A stretch of 64,000 nt of DNA, from the NCBI RefSeq assembly GCF_002234675.1, contig NC_019876.2:25987250-26051249 (forward strand). Direction: 5' to 3'. This DNA comes from Oryzias latipes (Eukaryota; Chordata; Actinopteri; Beloniformes; Adrianichthyidae). Shown here piece by piece: positions 46,000 to 64,000 of this stretch. Made by a program: the position numbers and the translations under genes. Under the pieces are notes generated by a model. That model saw only the letters and a program-made list of their open reading frames with translations. It was not told the origin of the DNA and did not search any database. Numbering within the stretch: the first letter of the stretch is position 1; the number at the start of each line of letters is the position of its first letter.

Positions 46000-48900
46000 A
46001 TAAATGAACGAGGTGACTCGTGTATGAAACTCAACAGGTTATGGGCCCAGAGAACACTGAAAAGCTTTTTCACTATATTTTGTGGATTAAACAGAGTTGT
46101 GAGTTTTTTGCTTTTCTCACAATGGAGGATAAGCTGTTTATGGACAAGCTGAGCGGACCGGAAAATTGGGCAACATGGAAGTTTCAAATGGAGCACTTGC
46201 TAAAGGCTAAAGGACTGTGGGGCATGCTAACGGAGACGGACGTGTTAGCCGCAGATGCTAATGCTCATGCACAAGCGGAGTTTACCAGACGGAGAGAGAA
46301 AGCATTCTCCACGTTAGTGCTGAACGTGAGTACATCCCAGCTTTACCTGGTAACAAGCTGCCAGACTCCCAAGGAAGCATGGACTACGCTTAAAGGGCAT
46401 TTTGAGAGAGACACTTTGGCAAACAAACTGTTCCTTAAGAAAAAATATTTTCGATGTGAAATGAAGGAAGGATGTCAATTAAGTGAGCATCTGAAGCAAA
46501 TGAAGGAACTGACTGATCAGCTAACAGCTATAGGAGCTGATATTAAAGAAGAAGATCAAATTGTGACACTTTTGGGTAGTCTGCCACCTAGTTATGCCAC
46601 CATTGTCACTACATTAGAGACAAAGATGGACAATTTGACGCTGCAATTTGTTCAACAAGCCTTAATAAATGAATAGCAAAAGCATGTAAATGCAAATGAA
46701 AGTTACAGCGGTGCTAGCTCAGGTGGTGGTGCATCAGCTATGTCATCTCAGTGTCGGGGAAGTGTACAGGAAAACTTCAGGACAGTCGGAGCGGAAAGAC
46801 CAACCACATGGCGGTGTTATAAATGTGGAAAGGAAGGCCACATTAAACGTGACTGTCCGAGTTGGAAGTACAAGGCCAAAAAGAAGACTCATAAGGCTAA
46901 AAGCATGACATATGATGATGCAGAAGGTGAAAGTGCTTTTGTCACCAAAGAAGCAAATCCAACTGACACACTACAACCGTTTTGAATGGTTGATAGATTC
47001 TGGTGCATCAAAGCACATGACATGTGATAACAACATTCTTCAAGATTCCCAGCAGTTCACTGAAGCACAGTCTGTGAAGCTCGGTGACGGCAGGGTGGTT
47101 GATGCCCTGGGAATGGGAAACGTCAACTTGAAAATGACAAAATAAGTGATGTAAAAGACGTCACAATCTATGATGTGCTGTATGTTCCAAAGCTGTTGGG
47201 GAATTTATTTTCAGTGGGAGCAGCCACCAAGAAAGGCAACACAGTGCAGTTCCAGAAGTCTCACTGTTACATATGTGGAAAAAATGGAGCTCTTCAAGGA
47301 ATGGGAACACGACGAGCTGATGGACTTTATCAGCTGGATGTTAAAAAGGACTTACAAGTTTGTCATAATGCATCAGTAGCAGCCAGCTTATGGCACCAGC
47401 GGCTGGGCCACACTACCAAGCTAAAGGAGCTAAAAGATCTGGTGAATGGAGTGGACTTCTCCACAGAAACAGAGGTTTCTTTCTGTGAGGGATGTGTGGA
47501 AGGCAAACTGTTTAAGCAGCCATACAAGTCAATTGGAGGAATTCGTTCCAAACACAGAATGCAGCTGATTCATAGTGATGTCTGTGGTCCCATGCAGACT
47601 GAATCCATTGGTGGAGCAAAATATTTTGTGACTTTTATTGACGATTACTCCAGATGCTGCAAAGTGTACTTCCTGAAACACAAGAATGAGGTGTTCACCA
47701 AATTCAAAGAATTTGAACGAACATTCACAAATGAATGTGGACAAGCTGTTAAAAGACTCAGAACAGACAATGGGGGTGAATACACATCAAAAGAGTTTCA
47801 AGAATATTTGAAAGCTCAAGGCATCCAACATGAAGTGACTGTACCTCACTCACCACAGCAAAATGGTGTTGCAGAGAGAAAAAACAGGACTTTAGTTGAA
47901 GCAGCTAGAAGTATGCTGTCACATGCTAAGTTGCCAAAAATGTACTGGGCAGAAGCTGTAGCCACAGCAGCTTACATTCAGAACAGGCTGCCTACATCTG
48001 TACTGAAGCAGGAGACACCCTATGAGAGATGGTGTGGAAGAAAACCTGACATGAGTCACATGAGGGTGTTTGGATGCATTGCTTATGCACATATTCCAGA
48101 TGAAAAAAGACAAAAACTGGACAAAAAGGCTCAGAAGCTTCGTTTTGTAGGCTATGCAAACAACGCTAAGGGTTATCGCCTATATGATGAAGAGAAAAGA
48201 AGGATTTTAATCCGCCGGGACGTCATTTTCAATGAAACAAACTTTTACTGGAAACAGGGAGCAGAAGAGCCCCACCCAGAGAATGAAGTAACTGTGGACA
48301 CAAATGACATTGAAACAGAGAATGAAGCCACTGCTGATGATGCTGTCAGAAAAAGTGACAGAATCAAAAAGGCTCCAAAGAGATATGGATACGACGAGTT
48401 TGCTGATGCAGTTGTTGTTGATCATCATGCAAATATGTGTTGTGTGACAGAGCCACTCACAATGAAAGAAGCTCTGAGTCCAAATGCAAAAGAATGGCAG
48501 GATGCAGCTGATTTGGAATATGAGTCGCTGCTCGAGAATGAGACGTGGGCTCTAGTGGACTTACCAAAAGACAGAAAAGCTGTAGGTTCAAGATGGGTGT
48601 TCAAAGTCAAGCATCATAGTGATGGAAGAGTGGAGAGATACAAGTGCAGACTTGTCGCCAAAGGCTACTCACAGTTGTATGGTGCTGACTATGATGAGAC
48701 ATTTTCACCAGTGGTACGTTTCAGCTCTATTCGTACATTGCTGTCTTTTGCAAATCAAAACAATCTGCATGTTCATCAGATGGACGTTGTAACTGCATTT
48801 CTAAATGGACACTTGGAAGAAGAAATCTATATGGAGCAACCAGAAGGATACATCAAACCAGGACAGGAACATCTGATGTGCAAATTAAAAAAATCAATCT

Positions 48901-49913
48901 ATGGACTGAAGCAATCTCCTCGTTGCTGGAGCAAAGCCTTCACAGAGTTCATGACAGAACTTGGTTTTAAACAGAGCACATCAGATCCCTGTGTGTTTGT
49001 GAGATCAAGACAGGAGCTTGAGATCCTTGCAGTTTATGTGGATGATCTCATTCTGATAACAGAGTCAACTGAGAGCATGAACGAGTTGAAAGCAGCTCTC
49101 AAGAAGCGCTGCAAGATGAAGGACATGGGTGAGCTGTCCTACATCCTGGGCATCTCTGTGGTTCAAGACAAAGAGAAGTGTGTTTTTCTACATCAGAAGA
49201 ATTCTATTGAAGCCATACTTAAGAAATATTGGATTGAAAATGCTAATCCTGTAGCAACTCCTGCTGATACCAACGTGAAACTGAAAAAGAGTGATGGTGT
49301 TAGGAAACCAGTACACCAACAAAACTATCAGTCAATGGTGGGAAGTTTGCTGTATGCTTCAATAGCCACACGACCAGACATAGCTCAAGCTGTGAATGCT
49401 GTCTCAAAGTTCAATGCAGATCCCAATACTGCTCATCTGACTGCCGTGAAAAGGATTCTTCGATATTTGAAAGGGACAGTGAATCTTGCCCTTAAATATG
49501 AACAGTCAGACTCTGGATCTTTAATTGGATTTTCAGATGCGGATTGGGCTGGTGACCAAGATGACCGACGTTCGACAACAGGCAACATGTTTCTACTGAG
49601 TGGAGGAGCGGTGAGCTGGCTCAGCAAGAAACAGGCAACAGTTGCACTCTCAACAGCAGAAGCTGAATATGTTGCACTTAGTCAAGCTGGTCAAGAAGGG
49701 GTTTGGCTGAGACGTTTACTGGCTGATCTTGGAGTGGAGAACACACCCACAGTGATCATGGAAGACAACCAAAGTGCCATCGCAATTGCAAAAAATCCAG
49801 TGGATCACTTCAGAACTAAGCATATAGACATTCGATATCACTACATCCGTGAATGTGTGCAAAATGGACGAATAAATCTACAATATTGTCCAACAGAAGA
49901 TATGAAATCTTGA
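46000..49913 (+). mobile_element. Ty1/Copia LTR retrotransposon fossil
   Basis: In order: a primer-binding-like GGTTATGGGCCCAG near 46037, matching the internal initiator-tRNA site known from copia; gag; a CCHC knuckle (CYKCGKEGHIKRDC); protease (WLIDSGASKHM); integrase (zinc part, then SDVCGPM, DNGGEY and a Glu in NGVAERKNR); reverse transcriptase (AVYVDDL); and RNase H (ALSTAEAEY). The order integrase before RT is diagnostic for Copia. It is broken, with about three interruptions, and I see no 3' LTR, so it is not whole. The long open pol stretch suggests a moderate rather than ancient age. The left boundary is approximate. It separates the lectin array from the SLC12 gene. Confidence 0.88.
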
Positions 49914-50055
49914 CCCCCGCAGACTCTTAGCTCCTTGTTTTAAGCCACAGTTTCATTCTAAGTTTTACACATAAAGTTGTCTTTGAAGTAAAAAATAAAA
50001 TAAAACCTATACTAAAAAAATAAACTGCATCCACTACTGTCTGGTGAAAGTATAC

Positions 50056-50396
50056 GGGCTGCACGGTGGCGTCCTCACAGCAGGAAGGCTACTGGTTCAG
50101 GTCCCAGCTGGGGGACCTGAAACAGAACATCAGTGGAGGACCTTTCTTTGTGGAGTTTGCATGTTCTCCCCGTGCATGCATGTGTTCTCTCCAGGATCTC
50201 CAGCTTCCTCCCACCGTCCAAAAACATGTTTCATACGTTACTTGGTTAATCTAAATTGTCCATAGGTGTGAGTGTGAATGAGTGTGTGATTGTGGCCCTG
50301 CGACAGACTGGCGAACTGTCCAGGATGGAGACATCATAGGCTCCAGCAGCCCCGTGACCCCGAAAGAGATAAGACGGCAGAAGATGAATGAATGAA
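50056..50396 (+). mobile_element. tRNA-derived SINE with V-SINE/HE-like core
   Basis: The head GGGCTGCACGGTGGCG has a degraded B box. The central TTTGCATGTTCTCCCCGTG and CTTCCTCCCACCGTCCAAAA motifs are common to many fish SINEs. The tail is GAATGAATGAA. The family name is approximate. Confidence 0.75.
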
Positions 50397-51194
50397 CAAG
50401 CAAAATATATTTTATTCTATTCATAATTTACATTTACTATTCTATCAGTGTCTTAACAATAAATTAATTAAATTTAACCTTCTGCCAGTTTTCCTAAAAC
50501 AGCGGAGATACATATTTCTGGATTGACTAAATGAAGCACAATATGAAGGTACTTACATAACTAATTCATTAGACAACAACAGTATGAAACATAAGTGATA
50601 TTTATTCAAACAGCTGAAATATTTGCATATAAAGCTTCAAATGGATTTAATACATTTAAAAATATTGAAGAATTCATGTTTTATGTGCTTCCAAAATCCA
50701 AATACAGTTACGATTTGATCAGGAAAAAATGTTGATTGTTCAGACTTGGAGAATCAGTTTAAATGAAAACAGCAGCTAAAGTAGCATCACATGTTCACCA
50801 TTCCAAAAGAAAGACACACAAAAACAACACAAATTTAATGTCTGCATTGATATAGCGAAAAAGTTATTTAAAAAAAGACATTCAATAAAATAAGCTAAAT
50901 CACTCATCCTGGACAGAAGATTAACGTTCTCAGTGCTAGATTTATTTAAAGATGCTGCCTGAATGTTTTTTGGGATGAGACCCATCTGTATATCAGGCAG
51001 GTTCAAAGTCTAGTTTTTGAACAGGACTTTCCTCTAAACTCCTACAACTAAGGGTCTTTCTGCCGCCTTTTATGAAGTAAATGTCTTACGTCTGTGCACA
51101 GTGGACAAGTGTTCCTGGTACAGTTCTTGTGCTTATTTGAACAAACTTTTTAAACTACCGTACTAGCAGAAAGAGAATTATAGTTCTCAATGCC
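50397..51194. other. AT-rich spacer
   Basis: No gene, RNA or repeat family recognised. Confidence 0.4.
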
Positions 51195-51760
51195 TTCTCA
51201 TCTGGTATTCCACAGGGTGCTGTTCTTGGCCCCTTTCTGTCTCCAGTATGCCTCATCTCTCAGCTCTGTCATTCCCTCACATGGTTTTTTATCATCATTT
51301 TTGTACTGACAATAACTCGTCCCGTTTTTTTCCACCAGATGACAAGAAAAGTCATCTTTATCTCTTCTTGAATATGACAAATTCTGAATTCTCAACAACT
51401 GAAACCCAAACATTTCCTGCCTCTCCTTTTCCTTCATCCATCTTCACCAACAACCTGAAACTTTTGGGGATCGCTCCACAGAAGGTTGGGAGTCTGTTTT
51501 TATGTTAAAGAAAACATCTCCGGATCCCAGCATGGAGTCTTCTCCAACATCAGAATATCGGACCTTTATGTTCTCATTGAGGCTAAAATCATCTCAGTGA
51601 TTCCTGCAATGATCTAACAAGACATCTAACTTTTCATTACATGTCATACCACAGTGCTATCCTGTGGCTAACTCCCCCACCAACACTCGCTTACAGACCA
51701 GAGACCTCCACAGCCCCTTCTCCCTTGAACTCCTTTATTCAACCCCTTGCTATCTAAATG
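51195..51760 (+). mobile_element. Decayed LINE RT fragment
   Basis: SSGIPQGAVLGPF near 51200-51240 matches the GIPQGSVLGPL block of L2/Rex1 reverse transcriptases. Scattered later motifs follow in broken frames. Confidence 0.55.
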
Positions 51761-52189
51761 CGACCCATAGAGAAATCTTAACCAAATATAAGTTGCTGTT
51801 TTTAAAGAATTTCTCAAAAAATTGGTTATTACAAGCCTTTATGCTGACATTTTTTAACACAAGTACAGTGTTATTAAGTAAAAATGGCCTTTTGTTTTAT
51901 CTTTTGGTTTTATTCACAAAATCTGTGTTTCCAAAAGAAATGTAGTGAGAATCTAAAATTCCTCGCACAAGGAAGCAAAAACAGAAAAAGTCAGGTTGTA
52001 TTTTATGTCCCAGTAATCATCTCATTAATATGTGAGCGTTCCCGTTTTGTATCACAAACTAGTAATGAAAGCGAGAAGATATTAAGTTAGTTTTACACTA
52101 GATTATTACAGAAATTCCAGACAAAGTTCTATTAGAGGAGATTTTCATTTTCTTATTTCTGAGAAAAAAAAGGCTTTTTTCTCAGGAAC

Positions 52190-52570
52190 TAAGGCTGCAC
52201 GATATGAGGAAAACTGGCTATAAGCAATCTTAGTGATTAATATTGTGATGACGACCTAACTTGCGATATATGAACAAATAGCAAAACAACCAAAAACAGA
52301 ATTTCCATTTCACTGCAACAGTTTAAAAGTTAAACTCCAAATGACCCTCATCAACATAGGAGAACATCTAGCATAAAAGGGCGCCATCTGATTGGTCAAA
52401 TGCATGAAAGGATTTATTTAAGTCATTAAATACTTCAAGGTGTCATAAGATTGTTTTAGCACATTTAAGGTAAGCATTTATTGCAATTTTCGGCAACTTT
52501 TGCGATATACGTATTGCACAGCTTGATATTGTGATAACGATAAATTTGCGATATATTGTGAAAGGCCTAT
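52190..52570. mobile_element. Old non-autonomous DNA element (GCGATAT-rich)
   Basis: The ends AAGGCTGCACGATATGAGG and GATATATTGTGAAAGGCCT enclose several GCGATAT motifs, a pattern common in fish MITEs. Ends are imperfect and I see no clear target duplication. The stretch between 51761 and 52190 shows nothing recognisable. Confidence 0.45.
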
Positions 52571-52861
52571 CAGGAAGCATGTTGGGCTTATGTGATTGCC
52601 GGGCATCTCAGCTTTTGATCAAAGAGTCGGAGCGCCTATAGTCCTTCTAAGGTGGAAATGTCCAAGTGGCTTGGACATTTTCATGATTCAGAAAAAGTTC
52701 TTAACTTTTTAACCAAAAGAAGGTGGTAAAACTTTGAAAATGTGACCTAACTGTTCAAAACCTTTAGTTCTGGTCATACAGTTCTTGAGTCTCTGGTTGT
52801 TCTTGGGACGTCAGTTTTATTCTGGTCACGTTTTCCTTCAGAATGGAGTTCTCCTCTGGGT

Positions 52862-61781
<8,920 letters not shown>

Positions 61782-62074
61782 CTGTAAACAAAACCAGAAA
61801 GATTCAGCAATCAGTTCAGTTTGGCTTTTGGGTCTTTGTTGTGTTTTTCATCTCCTCCTGAATCACGATTTGAATAAAGAATACTTAGAAATTAAATATT
61901 TTCTGATATATATTTTATTTTCTTATATATATCTGCCATCATCAGAAAAACGCCACAAGAACATGTTAAAAACACCATTTATAGTATTATTATTTTTTTC
62001 TAATAAGGTTTTTTATTTTTGTTTTACAAAAAAACAAAACATATGGCTTCTGTGTGTTCTGGTGGTGACTTGAT

Positions 62075-62290
62075 GTTCATCAGAATCAGTATCAGAAATA
62101 CTTTATTGATCCCACATGTGGGAAATTTGTTCGTTGCCATAACAACTGACAGGGGAAAAAAGACTAAGAATAATATAAATAAAAAACAAGAACAAGGAAA
62201 ATGTGGTATAATTTAAAGAGCTATTTACAAAACAGTGCAGGTAAAGAGATGTGCAAAAGAAATGTGCAAATTCAAATATTCAGCTTTAAG
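62075..62290. other. Fish repeat fragment (TACTTTATTGATCCC type)
   Basis: ATACTTTATTGATCCCACAT and GGGAAATTTG are words seen at the end of a very common fish transposon. Only a short piece is present, in the SLC12 intron. It borders the L2 fragment. Confidence 0.4.
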
Positions 62291-63208
62291 TGTCTTTTAA
62301 ACTGCAGGATGTTTTTAAAATACAGATTTTACATTGGTGTCTGGATAAGTGTTGGATGAATGATAATTTTCTCCAACTAAATGAAGCTAAAACTGAGGTT
62401 GCTCCTGACACTTGCCTCCCCCAGATAGTCCAGTGGCTTAGCCCTCTTGCTTCCTCTATCAAGCCGTCTGTCAGGAACCTTGGGGTGACTCTAAACCCGG
62501 TTTTATCCCTTGACTCACATGTCAGGTCACTTGTACGTTCTTGTCTTTATCATTTAAAAAACAATGCAAAGCTGAGTCCAATTGTGTAACACTCTGAGAT
62601 GGAGATGCTGATTCACGCTTTTATTCATCTCGTCTTGATTATTGCAACTCCATCTTCACATGCTTGAGCAAAAAATCTTTAGAACGGCTTCAGGTTGTCC
62701 AGAATGCTGCTGCAAGGCTTTTAACTAATTCATCCAAGTTTTCACACGTCACCCCGCTGTTAATCCAGCTGCACTGGCTCCCCATCCGTTACCGAGTGCA
62801 TTTTAAAATCCTGGTTTTAACATACACAGCACTCAATAGCCAAGCACCGGTCTACATAAAAGACCTTTTGCAGCCGTACACTCCCAGCAGGTCCCTGAGG
62901 TCATGCAACCAGGGCTTGCTGGTTGTTAAGAGAACTCGATTAAAACTAAAGGTGACAGAGCCTTTGCAGCAGTGGGCCCATCCCTTTGGAACTCCCTTCC
63001 TCTCAGCCTCAGATCTGCTGACTCAGTGTTTTCTTTTAAAAAGCCGCTTAAATCTTTTGATAATAGCATTTTCTTAATTTTCTCTGTATTCTTTGTTTTA
63101 CTGTGTTTTATTGTGTTTTCCTTGTTTTACTGTGTAGCACTTTGTGATTTTTATCTGGAAAGGTGCTATACAAATAAAGTTTATTATTATTATTATTATT
63201 ATTATTGA
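62291..63208 (+). mobile_element. L2-clade LINE 3' fragment in SLC12 intron
   Basis: RT end blocks read NDNFLQLNEAKTEV, VRNLGVTLNPVLSLDSHVRS, LERLQVVQNAAARLLT and HWLPIRYRVHFKILVLTYTA, in slightly broken frames. It ends in a TTA microsatellite (63180-63206), the usual L2 tail type. The element is truncated at its 5' side and oriented opposite to the SLC12 gene. Confidence 0.85.
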
Positions 63209-64000
63209 TATCGACTAAAAGATGAGTGGGTTCAGTTTTAACTCCAGTCCAGATTAATCGGTTTCAAAAGTGGCCCAAGTCCAAAAGGTTTGTTTTTCCA
63301 GGAAATTATTTTAATTGCATAGCTTAAAGGGAGGCTACACCAAATGATTAATACTTTACCCAGATTTAGAACCAGTTCATAGCTTGCAAATGCTATAATA
63401 TGAAGCACCTCACTTTTATCATTTCAGAGGACTAGCAAACTAAAGTCTCTGGACTTGGGCCCTTCTTGAATTAAACATGGGATCTTCCATATTGGATAAC
63501 TAGTGCTGCCATCTATGGGATAAAGCAAAACCCATGCAAGAGAGGCCCAAGTCCAGGAATGTTGCACTTAATGCATTTTAGATGTCAAGCTAGAGCCCTG
63601 CGCAGGACTATTTTCTTCATCCCGCCCGCGCCCGCTGAATTTCTGACCAATCCCGCCGCTCCCGCAACGTATGCGTTACACTCCCGCCCGCACCGGCGAA
63701 ACTCAGAGAATTTAGTCCCGCACAGTAATAGAGATGCATTGATTTTGTATCGTCTCCCGTCCCGCAGGAAAAAAACACGTATTTGTATTGATATATTATT
63801 AAAAAGAGATTCATGTCCGTCCTCCAGCCTCATCTTTTCATGCATTCCTCTTTTGTGTAATCTGCAACTTAATTATTAAATATATTTTTACAAATCCTGT
63901 TCGGTTAAAAGTGTGTGTGTCCGCGCGCAGACAGACGGCCTGAAGCGCTGAACCAGCTGGTAAAGACGCAGGTCAAAGTCATTTGAATTTATGGAGGGAA
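63209..64000. other. SLC12 intron, right edge of window
   Basis: No upstream SLC12 exon is found here. 63590-63790 is CCCGC-rich and resembles the end region of a DNA transposon (compare 5217-5330). A GTGTGTGTCCGCGCGC stretch lies near 63911. Otherwise nothing is recognised. Confidence 0.4.

Overview
This window is vertebrate nuclear DNA, almost certainly from a ray-finned (teleost) fish. Genes are split into short GT-AG exons. The transposon set is typical of spiny-rayed fishes: L2, Rex1-like and RTE LINEs, tRNA-type SINEs, hAT, PIF/Harbinger and piggyBac-type DNA elements, and Gypsy and Copia LTR relics. The species cannot be fixed from the sequence alone.

Positions 1 to about 45,150 are a tandem C-type lectin cluster on the + strand. 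The unit is an A-type lectin, about 14 kb of transposon-rich spacer, then a B-type lectin, repeated with a spacing of about 24.4 kb. Unit 1 has lectin A (1062-2211, dead) and lectin B (16532-19851, intact). Unit 2 has lectin C (21238-27079, dead, split by an RTE LINE and a Harbinger element) and lectin D (40922-43195, intact). A third unit survives only as a promoter and signal-peptide exon (45104-45143). An isolated lectin tail exon lies in each spacer (5111-5191, 29210-29290). The intact genes each encode about 335 residues: a signal peptide split over two exons, two C-type lectin domains and a short charged tail. They are probably secreted recognition proteins.

The spacer is a layered record of insertions. 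An antisense L2 LINE was interrupted by a 1.9 kb element with long terminal inverted repeats and by a small LTR element. A SINE later entered only copy 1, and an L1-like retroposon entered only copy 2. About 9.8 kb of the spacer is nearly identical between copies while both flanks differ by several percent, which suggests homogenisation by gene conversion.

From 45.2 to 52 kb there is a broken Copia element, SINEs and LINE scraps. From 52.86 kb to the right edge, on the - strand, lie the last 19 coding exons (707 residues) of an SLC12 cation-chloride cotransporter of the thiazide-sensitive NCC type (slc12a3 or the fish paralogue slc12a10). Its first exons lie beyond position 64,000. Its introns hold a very long perfect GATA microsatellite, a SINE and an L2 fragment.
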